This document shows positions 16,275 through 22,977 of a stretch of DNA of 64,000 nt, in pieces (within the stretch, counting starts at the first letter, position 1; each line of letters opens with the position of its first letter). Origin of the DNA: Gaiella sp038230035 (GTDB taxonomy: Bacteria; Actinomycetota; Thermoleophilia; Gaiellales; Gaiellaceae); the NCBI GenBank assembly GCA_038230035.1, contig JBBRNX010000011.1, forward strand, positions 1-64,000. The letters run 5' to 3'. The notes under the pieces were generated by a model. It ran no database searches. It saw nothing but the letters and a program-made list of their open reading frames with translations, and was not told where the DNA came from. The position numbers were made by a program, and so were the translations under genes.

Positions 16275-17292
16275 CGTCGTCGCCGAAACCGTGCGGGCTG
16301 CGCGCGAGGTCGGTGCCGACGCGGTGTTCGCGACCGCCGATGTCAGCCCGTACGCGCGTGAGCGAGAACGGTGCCTTGCGGCCGAGCTCGACCTGCGGCT
16401 CGTCGACGGGCATTTCGTCGTGCCACCCGGCGAGGTTGCGCCCGCGGGCCGAGACCACTACCTCGTCTTCTCGCCGTACTACCGCGCCTGGAGCGATGTG
16501 CCTCTCGGGAGCGTGCTCAGGGCGCCGCGGTGGCTCCGGCTGCCGGACGGCTGCTTGGGTGCGCCGCTCGTCGCGTCGCGGAGGGCCGGCGGTGAGACGG
16601 CTGGCCGGGCACGCATGGCTCGCTGGCTGCGCGCGAAGTTGGTGACCTACGGCGCCGGGCACGATGCGCTCGGGGACGACGACACCTCGCGCCTGTCGCC
16701 GTACCTCCACTTCGGGTGCGTCTCGGCGCGCGAGCTGGCGGTCAAGGCACGCGAGAAAGGCGGCTCGGCATTCGTCCGGCAGCTCTGCTGGCGGGACTTC
16801 TACGCACAGCTCCTCTACGCGAATCCGCGCACGCAGACCCACGACCTGCGCCCGCGCGGCGACCGCTGGCGTGACGACGACGACGCGCTCGCTGCGTGGA
16901 AGGCCGGGCTCACCGGGTATCCACTCGTCGACGCGGGCATGAGGCAGCTCGCCTCGGAGGGGTGGATGCACAACCGTGCGCGGCTCGTGACGGCGTCGTT
17001 CCTCGTCAAGCATCTCGGAATCGACTGGCGCGAAGGCGCACGGTATTTCTTTGATCTGCTGGTTGACGGCGACGTCGCTCAGAACATCGGCAACTGGCAG
17101 TGGGTGGCGGGCGTCGGGACGGACACGCGGCCGAATCGCGTCTTCAACCCGATCGCGCAGGCGCGGAAGCTCGATCCCGAAGGGGTGTACGTCAGCCGCT
17201 GGGTGCCCGAGCTCGCCGAGAACAGCTACCCCGCGCCGATCGTCGACCACGCCACCGCCGTCGCCGAGTTCCGGCGTCGGCGTGGTCTCTAG
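16039..17292 (+). CDS. phrB: deoxyribodipyrimidine photolyase (cryptochrome/photolyase family)
   Basis: Start TTG 16039 (LRTALVLFTRDLRVHDNP), with GAAAGG eight bases upstream; 417 residues. The N-terminal antenna-binding Rossmann domain is followed by the FAD domain: SPYLHFGCVSARELA, QLCWRDFYAQLLY, GYPLVDAGMRQLASEGWMHN, and QNIGNWQWVAGVGTD. These are the class I CPD photolyase blocks, including the Trp residues used in electron transfer. It repairs UV dimers with light. The longer frame from 15976 would include palindrome-derived residues and is not favoured. Confidence 0.93.
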   Translation: MRTALVLFTRDLRVHDNPTLSAAVAAAETVLPLFVLDDGIRGTRHGAAANRDAFLLESLADLDTSLRKIGAALDVRRGDVVAETVRAAREVGADAVFATADVSPYARERERCLAAELDLRLVDGHFVVPPGEVAPAGRDHYLVFSPYYRAWSDVPLGSVLRAPRWLRLPDGCLGAPLVASRRAGGETAGRARMARWLRAKLVTYGAGHDALGDDDTSRLSPYLHFGCVSARELAVKAREKGGSAFVRQLCWRDFYAQLLYANPRTQTHDLRPRGDRWRDDDDALAAWKAGLTGYPLVDAGMRQLASEGWMHNRARLVTASFLVKHLGIDWREGARYFFDLLVDGDVAQNIGNWQWVAGVGTDTRPNRVFNPIAQARKLDPEGVYVSRWVPELAENSYPAPIVDHATAVAEFRRRRGL

Positions 17293-17302
17293 ACTCGGGC
17301 GA

Positions 17303-18037
17303 GTGGACAGCGAGCTACGCCGGGCACGCGGGACGTCGTTCGGCTCCGTCGCCGAGGTCTACGAGCGCTCCCGTCCGCTCTACCCGGAGGATGCCGTCCG
17401 CTGGCTTGTCGGCGATACGCCGGCCGACGTCCTCGACCTCGGCGCCGGCACAGGGAAGCTCACGCGGCAGCTCGTCGCTCTCGGGCACCGAGTCGTCGCG
17501 GTGGATCCGCTGCCGGAGATGCTCGCCCAGCTGCGCGCCGTCGTCCCCGGAGTGGAGGCGCTCGAGGGAATGGGCGAGTCGATCCCGCTCGCGGCCGACT
17601 CCGTCGGTGTGGTGACGATCGCGCAGGCGTTCCACTGGCTCGACCCCGTTGCAGCGCTCCCGGAGATCGCCCGCGTCCTGCGGCCCGGCGGTGTGCTCGC
17701 ACTCGTGTGGAACATGCGACAGGAGAACGATCTGCTCTCGGGTGCGCTCGAGGGGATGATCGACAGCGGGACCGTCGAGTCGGGCGATGCCGTTCGGCCG
17801 ATCGACGCCAGCGGCCTGTTCGGCGCGGTTGAGACCGCGTCGTTCGGGTCGGCACAGCGCGTCGACCGGGGAATGCTTCTCGACCTCGTTCTCTCGCGCA
17901 GCTACTGCGCGAGCATGGCGCCGGACGAACGGGACGAGGTGCTCGAAGGCGTCGGGGCGCTCTACGATGCCGCCGCCGGTTCCGATGGCGTCGAACTGTC
18001 GTACAAGGCGGAGTGCTTCCGCGCCGCCCGTCGCTAG
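17303..18037 (+). CDS. class I SAM-dependent methyltransferase
   Basis: 244 residues from GTG 17303 (VDSELRRARGTSFGSVAEVY), ten bases after the photolyase stop. Motif I is VLDLGAGTGKLTRQLVALG, followed by VVAVDPLPEML, and AQAFHWLDPVAAL as the post-II block. This matches the type-11 methyltransferases that begin with FGxxAxxYxxxRPxYP (here FGSVAEVYERSRPLYP). Converges with the VOC gene, overlapping by four bases at the ends. Substrate unknown. Confidence 0.87.
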   Translation: MDSELRRARGTSFGSVAEVYERSRPLYPEDAVRWLVGDTPADVLDLGAGTGKLTRQLVALGHRVVAVDPLPEMLAQLRAVVPGVEALEGMGESIPLAADSVGVVTIAQAFHWLDPVAALPEIARVLRPGGVLALVWNMRQENDLLSGALEGMIDSGTVESGDAVRPIDASGLFGAVETASFGSAQRVDRGMLLDLVLSRSYCASMAPDERDEVLEGVGALYDAAAGSDGVELSYKAECFRAARR

Positions 18038-18471
18038 CGGGGGCGCTCCTCGACGAGCTCGTATAGCCGCCCGTCTGGCGCGCGGAAATGCGTGTAGCGG
18101 TAGCGGTCGTTCTCCGAGACGCCGTCCGTCTCGACACCTGCTGCGTGCAGTTCATCGATCGCGGTGGGGAGGTCGTCGACGAGGAAGCCGACCGTGCGCT
18201 CCTCTCTGCCGTCCTCCTCGTGCAGCGAGGAGACCGCGAAGACGTCGCCGTTCGGCAACACGAACATGTCGGCGGTCGACCCATTGACAGCGAGAGGTGT
18301 GAGCCCGAGCACGTCGCGCGCAAACGCGCTCATAGCCGCGCGCTCAGGCGTGTGAGTGCCGACGAACCCTGATCCCGCAAACCTTCGTTGTCTTAGCCCT
18401 TCAACAAGAAGAACAGAACGCCTAGCGCGAACAAGCTCGTTAGGACCAGTTGAGTGATGATGATCGTCCAC
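18034..18471 (-). CDS. VOC/glyoxalase superfamily protein, N terminus uncertain
   Basis: The domain runs from FVGTHTPERAAMSAFARDVL to YRYTHFRAPDGRLYELVEE, one betaalphabetabetabeta repeat pair with a C-terminal metal-binding-type Glu. The only upstream start in frame is ATG 18471, which adds about 34 residues that do not look like the family and overlap a small membrane-protein frame on the same strand. The next ATG (18333) cuts into the domain. So the natural start may be lost or non-standard. VOC proteins include dioxygenases, lyases and antibiotic-binding proteins; no function can be given. Confidence 0.7.
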   Translation of the reverse strand: MDDHHHSTGPNELVRARRSVLLVEGLRQRRFAGSGFVGTHTPERAAMSAFARDVLGLTPLAVNGSTADMFVLPNGDVFAVSSLHEEDGREERTVGFLVDDLPTAIDELHAAGVETDGVSENDRYRYTHFRAPDGRLYELVEERPR

Positions 18472-18599
18472 AGCCAGGCGCGCGAGAAGCGTTGCGCCCA
18501 GCGGACATGTCGGGGCGCGTCCTGCTCGATTTCGACGAGTGGCTTGTCGAGGTCGCGGTACTGGCCGGGGCTGAAGTTAATGCGTGCCGTAGCCGCATC
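18393..18599 (-). pseudogene. small membrane-protein gene lacking a usable start codon
   Basis: A 68-codon open frame reads RINFSPGQYRDLDKPLVEIE, then APRHVRWAQRFSRAWLWT, and ends in a convincing transmembrane helix (TSLFALGVLFFLLKG) and TAA. Amphipathic and hydrophobic parts look like a real single-pass protein. No ATG, GTG or TTG lies between the upstream TAG and the helix. An ATG lies one base out of phase just upstream (ATGCGGCTACG), so one extra C after the start codon would explain it; ATT at 18579-18581 is a possible rare start. It overlaps the VOC 5' end in another frame. Confidence 0.45.
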
Positions 18600-18645
18600 C
18601 TAAGCAAGCAAACTGGGCCACACGGAGACGATTCGGGTTGACATA

Positions 18646-18659
18646 CGAACATATGTTCG
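18646..18659. promoter_or_regulatory. LexA-binding SOS box upstream of imuB
   Basis: CGAACATATGTTCG is a perfect match to the Gram-positive LexA operator (CGAAC-N4-GTTCG), extending to a 16-bp perfect palindrome at 18645-18660. A -35-like TTGACA lies at 18638-18643, so LexA would sit between -35 and a weak -10 (TGTACC near 18660). The imuB TTG start is 17 bases downstream. This places the mutasome operon under DNA-damage control. Confidence 0.9.
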
Positions 18660-18676
18660 TGTACCGTTGACTTCCC

Positions 18677-19861
18677 TTGATTGCCTGCCTTCTGATCCCT
18701 GGGTTCGAGTTGCGGGCGGCTCTGCGCTCTCGGCCGGGGCTCGAGCTCAGGCCGGCGGCGCTCGGGCCGGTGGCGGGAACGGAGCCGCTGCTCGGGCCGG
18801 TGACGACGACGGCCGAGGCCGCAGGTGTACGTCCGGGGATGCGCCTGGGGGAGGCGCTCGCGACGTGCCCGGAGCTCGTGCTCGTCGATCCCGACCCCTC
18901 GACGGTCGAGCGGGAGTGGGAGGGCGTGCTGCGGCGGCTCGAGGACGTCGGGCTCGCGGTCGAGTCGGTCGAGCCGGGTGTCGTCGTCTTCGAGACGAAA
19001 GGGGTCGAACGGCTCTACGGAGGTGTGGTGGCGGCGCTCGAACGGGCGCTCGCTGCCGTCGGGACTGCCTGGGATCCACGCGCGGGCGCTGCCGGGCGCC
19101 GGTTTGCCGCCCTCGCGGCGGCGAGCGTCGCGCGTCCCGGGCAGATACTCATCGTCGAAGGGAAGGACGAGCGCGACTTCCTCGCGCCGCTGCCGCTCTC
19201 GCTGCTGCCGCTGCCGGGTGACCGGTACGCGGAGCTGGAGGGGCTCGGCGTGCGGAGGTTGGGTGAGCTCGCGGCGTTGCCGGGCGGTGCTGTCGCCGAA
19301 CGGCTCGGGCCGGCTGGTCGAAGTGCCTGGCACCTCGCACGTGGCGGCGAGCGACGCCGCGTGCGCGGCAGGACACCGACCGCCGAGCTCGCCGAGGCGC
19401 TCACCTTCCCGGAGGCGGTGGGAAACGAATTGACCCTGCGGCGGGCGTTCGGCTCGCTGCTCGACCGGCTGCTGGCGCGGCCGGAGCGGGCAGGGCGGCC
19501 CTTCCGAAAGATCGCCGTATCGGCGCGGCTCGTCGGAGGCGGCTCCTGGCGGCGGACGGTGACGCTGCGCGACGCGACGGCCGATCGTGGGCGGCTGCGA
19601 GCAGCGCTTGGGTCGAAGCTCATGGAGATCCCGGCACCCGTCGTCGAGTTACGCCTCGAAGCCGTCCAGCTCGCCGAGCACACCGGCACGCAGCTCACGC
19701 TCGTCGAGCCGGCCGGGGCAGAGATCGGAGGACGCCTGCGCGAGGGGTTGCGTCAGGTACGCGCGAGCGCGGGCTCAGGAGCCGTCTGCGCCGTGGTGGA
19801 GGTGGCGCCGTGGTCGCGCATTCCCGAAGCGCGAGCCTTGGTCGTGCCTAGAGATGAGTAA
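18677..19861 (+). CDS. imuB: ImuB-like Y-family polymerase homolog (mutasome adaptor)
   Basis: 394 residues from TTG 18677. It has Y-family architecture, but the acidic catalytic positions are replaced: the N-terminal strand is ACLLIPGF instead of an Asp-containing strand, and VEPGVVVFETKGV stands where the Asp-Glu pair normally is. Such catalytically dead proteins are ImuB, which links DnaE2 to the beta clamp during SOS mutagenesis in mycobacteria and Caulobacter. A LexA box lies immediately upstream. No imuA' gene is seen next to it. The DUF6504 gene follows 72 bases later. Confidence 0.88.
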   Translation: MIACLLIPGFELRAALRSRPGLELRPAALGPVAGTEPLLGPVTTTAEAAGVRPGMRLGEALATCPELVLVDPDPSTVEREWEGVLRRLEDVGLAVESVEPGVVVFETKGVERLYGGVVAALERALAAVGTAWDPRAGAAGRRFAALAAASVARPGQILIVEGKDERDFLAPLPLSLLPLPGDRYAELEGLGVRRLGELAALPGGAVAERLGPAGRSAWHLARGGERRRVRGRTPTAELAEALTFPEAVGNELTLRRAFGSLLDRLLARPERAGRPFRKIAVSARLVGGGSWRRTVTLRDATADRGRLRAALGSKLMEIPAPVVELRLEAVQLAEHTGTQLTLVEPAGAEIGGRLREGLRQVRASAGSGAVCAVVEVAPWSRIPEARALVVPRDE

Positions 19862-19933
19862 GACAGGAACACATTGGCGGCCGTGTGGCGTCATGAGTCC
19901 CGCTGAAAAAAGGAGGGGGCTCGCGGGGGAACC

Positions 19934-20212
19934 ATGGGTTCACCCGCGTTAAATGGTCGTACCACGCGACGAGTAGCCGGTCGGCTCAACGCGCCACGAC
20001 CGGCGCTCGTCGAGATGCACGTGGACGGTTCGCCGCGCATAGTCAACCGGCTGCGTGTCGCGCTCGTCCGCGAGGAATGGCGGGTCGTCGACCGCTGGTG
20101 GACGGACGAACCAGTGAACCGCCGCTACTTCGAGGTGATCCTCGAATCGGGTCAGAACGCGTGCGTGTACCGGGATGCCGAAGCAGGCTGCTGGTTCAGC
20201 CAGCGTGCGTAG
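19934..20212 (+). CDS. DUF6504-like small protein of the mutasome locus
   Basis: 92 residues. The conserved part is RVALVREEWRVVDRWWTDEP, NRRYFEVILESGQNACVYRD and a C-terminal WFSQRA. Small proteins with this W-rich WRVxDRWWTxxPxxRxYF core are commonly encoded beside imuB and dnaE2 in actinobacteria; their role is not known to me. A strong AAAGGAGGGG lies about 15 bases before ATG 19934, which is rather far, and the first 25 residues are less convincing. Transcribed from the LexA-controlled promoter with imuB. Confidence 0.75.
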   Translation: MGSPALNGRTTRRVAGRLNAPRPALVEMHVDGSPRIVNRLRVALVREEWRVVDRWWTDEPVNRRYFEVILESGQNACVYRDAEAGCWFSQRA

Positions 20213-20231
20213 GACGGAGAACGGCGGGGAT

Positions 20232-20258
20232 GACCTTGTGTTACTGAAACACAAGGTC
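20232..20258. repeat. CCTTGTGTT palindrome, copy 1
   Basis: Perfect 11-base arms GACCTTGTGTT and AACACAAGGTC around the loop ACTGA. It lies 20 bases after the DUF6504 stop and could also act as a terminator hairpin, although no T run follows. It pairs with copy 2, with 42 bases between them. Confidence 0.9.
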
Positions 20259-20300
20259 AATGGCGTTCGGCTAACCCGGCGTTCAGGGACGCGGCGAAGC

Positions 20301-20333
20301 CTTGGCCTTGTGTTGCAGAAACACAAGGCCAAG
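20301..20333. repeat. CCTTGTGTT palindrome, copy 2
   Basis: Perfect 14-base arms CTTGGCCTTGTGTT and its complement around loop GCAGA. Same core as copy 1 but with a longer stem. It lies just beyond the 3' end of the opposite-strand TfoX-like gene, so the two copies fill the 138-base gap between convergent genes. Confidence 0.9.
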
Positions 20334-20350
20334 GGTCGTCTTGCACACGG

Positions 20351-20695
20351 TCAGTGGGTAGGTGGCGACAGCGAATGATCCTGGCCCAGCGCGTCGTGGG
20401 CGAGCGCCTCCCACTCCTGCGCCTGCTCCGGCGGTACGACGACCCACTGGCGGAACACACCGTTGCCACGCCCGGACGGGTCGAACAGGTGCGCGCCGGC
20501 GATGGCAAGCGCTCGAGCGTGGACGGCCGGGTCGGTCAGCTTGAACACCATCCCCGTCCGCGAGAAACCGACGATCACGCGCCCCGACCGCTTGAGGCAC
20601 GGCATGCCGAACACCTTCGAAACGCGAACTTCCGGGTGCCACGTGGTCAGGGCGTCGCAGATGTCGTCGAACCGCTCGCGTTCCGGGCGCTCCAC
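20351..20695 (-). CDS. TfoX N-terminal-domain-like protein
   Basis: 114 residues. VSKVFGMPCLKRSGRVIVGF and FKLTDPAVHARAL resemble the TfoX N-terminal (DUF/TfoX_N) fold found alone in many actinobacterial proteins of unknown role. A paralog with the same KxFGMPCLKR core is encoded at 21782-22078, on the other side of the nitronate monooxygenase gene. The stop of the latter lies three bases upstream of this ATG. Confidence 0.7.
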   Translation of the reverse strand: MERPERERFDDICDALTTWHPEVRVSKVFGMPCLKRSGRVIVGFSRTGMVFKLTDPAVHARALAIAGAHLFDPSGRGNGVFRQWVVVPPEQAQEWEALAHDALGQDHSLSPPTH

Positions 20696-20698
20696 GGC

Positions 20699-21778
20699 TC
20701 AAGGTGTCCTGGCGAGATGGCGAACCGTCTCCTCGGTTTCCCGGACGAGCACCCCCACGAGCTCACCGGCTGGGAGGCGCCTCAGCAGCCCCGTCCCCTG
20801 CCCGGCCAGCAGAAACAAGAGGTCGCCACGGCCCTGCTGCGCCGCTGCCGTCCGGATGTCCTGCAAGAGCAACGCCTGGAGTGGATATGGCAAAAGGGCG
20901 ACACCCGAGCTCTCCACCGTAGCGGTGAGAGGCGTGCGGATAGCACGGGCAGGGCGGCCGGAGTACGCGGCTGTGATCGCGGTCGAATCATCCGCCGCCG
21001 CAGCGACCGCCTGCTGGTACGTGTCGGGCGTACCGCTCTCAGGGCAGTTTAGGAAGGCGGTGCCGAGCTGAACGCCTTCCGCGCCAAGAGCCAGTGCGGC
21101 CACGATGCCCCGCCCGTCCATGATTCCGCCCGCGAGCAGGACCGGTACCGAGACACGGCCGGTGATCTGAGGGAGAAGAGCCATCCCGCCCACGAGCGAC
21201 CGATCGAACTCGGCCAGGAACGTGCCCCGGTGCCCTCCGGCTTCGGCTGCCTGCGCGACAACGGCATCCACGCCTCGCGCCTCCAGCTCGACCGCCTCCG
21301 CAACCGTGGTTGCCGTGCCGAGGATCACACTGCCGGCTTCCTGCACCGGCTCGAAGTGTGGAATGCCGAACGCGAAGCTGAACACGGGCACTCGTTCCTT
21401 CGCGACGACTGCGATCTGCTCGTGCGCGACGCTCTCCCAGCGCAAGGAAGCATCCTCCGGCTCGGGCAGGCCCAATTCCTCCCGAAACGGAGCGAGGATG
21501 GCGTTCATCGCTGCGACCGATTCCCGTTCTGCGGTGACGGGTTCGAGTGGCGCGAACAGGTTCACTCCAAACGGCTTGTCCGTCAGCCGACGCACCGAGA
21601 CGACGGCGTCCTGCAACTCCTGCGGCGAGAGCATGGCGCCCGCGATCGTGCCGAGACCACCTGCATTGGAGACTGCAGCCACCAGCTCGGGCGTGACGAA
21701 GCCGCCGGCCATTGGCGCCTGCACGATGGCGTAGCGCGTGCCCAGGAGCTCTGCGACGCGCGTCTTCAGTACGTCCAT
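20699..21778 (-). CDS. nitronate monooxygenase (2-nitropropane dioxygenase family)
   Basis: 359-residue FMN TIM-barrel. Diagnostic pieces are VQAPMAGGFVTPELVAAVSN, FGVNLFAP, the catalytic-His block AQAAEAGGHRGTF, and the phosphate-binding LLAGGIMDGRGIVAALALGA followed by EGVQLGTAFL. These flavoenzymes oxidise toxic nitronates such as propionate-3-nitronate. It sits between two TfoX-like paralogs on the same strand with 3-base gaps, so the three genes are surely one transcript. Confidence 0.92.
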   Translation of the reverse strand: MDVLKTRVAELLGTRYAIVQAPMAGGFVTPELVAAVSNAGGLGTIAGAMLSPQELQDAVVSVRRLTDKPFGVNLFAPLEPVTAERESVAAMNAILAPFREELGLPEPEDASLRWESVAHEQIAVVAKERVPVFSFAFGIPHFEPVQEAGSVILGTATTVAEAVELEARGVDAVVAQAAEAGGHRGTFLAEFDRSLVGGMALLPQITGRVSVPVLLAGGIMDGRGIVAALALGAEGVQLGTAFLNCPESGTPDTYQQAVAAAADDSTAITAAYSGRPARAIRTPLTATVESSGVALLPYPLQALLLQDIRTAAAQQGRGDLLFLLAGQGTGLLRRLPAGELVGVLVRETEETVRHLARTP

Positions 21779-21781
21779 ATT

Positions 21782-22078
21782 TCAGCCGATCGCCTGCTCC
21801 ACCAGCCGCTCCCACTCGCCGGAAAGCGCCGAGGGCACGAGCACCCATTCCCTCATCTGCCGGCCCATCCCCGGGTCGAACAAGTCGACACCTGGAAGCG
21901 TGAGAGCGGCCTCGCGGGCGGCGACGTCGACGAGCTTCACGGTCACGCCTCCGTCCTTCCAGTGCCCGGCGACGACTTTTCCGGTCGCCCTCTTGAGGCA
22001 GGGCATGCCGAACATCTTCCCCGGCGCTATGTCCGGATGGTGCGCGGTGACCGCTTCAACGAGAGCTTCCCAGGTCAT
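21782..22078 (-). CDS. TfoX N-terminal-domain-like protein (paralog)
   Basis: 98 residues: APGKMFGMPCLKRATGKVV, a GVTVKLVD strand, and a C-terminal EWVLVPSALSGEWERLVEQA block. It aligns by eye with the 20351-20695 product over the whole length (GMPCLKR, LFDP, VxVP). Lies directly after the bicupin stop. Function unknown; the pair probably arose by duplication. Confidence 0.7.
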   Translation of the reverse strand: MTWEALVEAVTAHHPDIAPGKMFGMPCLKRATGKVVAGHWKDGGVTVKLVDVAAREAALTLPGVDLFDPGMGRQMREWVLVPSALSGEWERLVEQAIG

Positions 22079-22966
22079 CTAGACCGGGATCATGTCGTAG
22101 CGGGAGCCGATCTGCGCGATCACAGCCGGATCGCGCGTTCCTACGGCGGCCAACTCACGGAAGTAGCCCTCGAACCCGCCGGGGGCGTGGATGTCGAGGA
22201 AGCGCGCCGGCGTCTCGCCCGGGTTGGAGAACCCGTGCACCGTGCCGGGCGGCACAGCGGCCACATCTCCCGGGCGGAGCTCGAAGACCTCGTCCCCGAT
22301 ACGCGCATCGAGCCGGCCCTCGAGGACGTAGTAAGCGTCCCAGGTGCGCTCGTGAAGATGCGGTGGCGGACCGGGGAACCCCGCAGGCGCCGCGTACTCG
22401 ATCAGCCCGATCCTGCCGAGCGTGTCCTCGGCATTCGCGAGAAAGCCGACACCGACGCCGGCGATGGTGACGGCGTCCGTTTCGGCGGTGCGCACGATGA
22501 CGGACGCCGGATCGAGCCCGCCGTCCTCCGGTGGAGGATGCTGGTCGAACTCCTCGGCAGGCAGCGTCCCCTGCAAATAGCGGTCGAAGCCCATCGCGGG
22601 CGCGTGCAGGTTGAGGAAGCGCAGGTCCTCGCCGGCGTAGGCTCGACGGAGCCGCTCGGTAGCGGAGGCGCCGGCTTTGCCGGCGCTGGAGCGGGAATCC
22701 GGGCGGTGGTTGCGAAACCCGTGCACGACATTCGGCGGCACGAGTACGAGTTCCCCGGCTGTGAAGACATGGTCGCCGTCGGTTCGGGAGATCCTCAGCG
22801 CTCCGTCGAGCACGTAGAAGCAGTCGACGTGGTGGTGGTGCACGTGCAGGTCGGCGCCGGGCTCACCCTCCGCGTGGCGGGTCTCGGTCAGCACGACGTC
22901 GTCCAGCACGAGCCTGATATCGAGCTTGCGCCCGGGCCTGTCCGTGACGGAGATCGGCTCGATCAC
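22079..22966 (-). CDS. bicupin protein
   Basis: 295 residues with two cupin domains. The first has HVHHHHVDCFYVLDGALRIS and GELVLVPPNVVHGFRNH; the second has PPHLHERTWDAYYVLEGRLD and GDVAAVPPGTVHGFSNPG. Both keep the His-rich motif 1 and the Gly-Pro-His motif 2, so both could bind metal. Such bicupins include dioxygenases and isomerases; no substrate is evident. It is divergent from dnaE2, with only 11 bases between start codons, so any dnaE2 promoter must lie inside this gene. Confidence 0.88.
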   Translation of the reverse strand: MIEPISVTDRPGRKLDIRLVLDDVVLTETRHAEGEPGADLHVHHHHVDCFYVLDGALRISRTDGDHVFTAGELVLVPPNVVHGFRNHRPDSRSSAGKAGASATERLRRAYAGEDLRFLNLHAPAMGFDRYLQGTLPAEEFDQHPPPEDGGLDPASVIVRTAETDAVTIAGVGVGFLANAEDTLGRIGLIEYAAPAGFPGPPPHLHERTWDAYYVLEGRLDARIGDEVFELRPGDVAAVPPGTVHGFSNPGETPARFLDIHAPGGFEGYFRELAAVGTRDPAVIAQIGSRYDMIPV

Positions 22967-22977
22967 AGGCCGATTCT

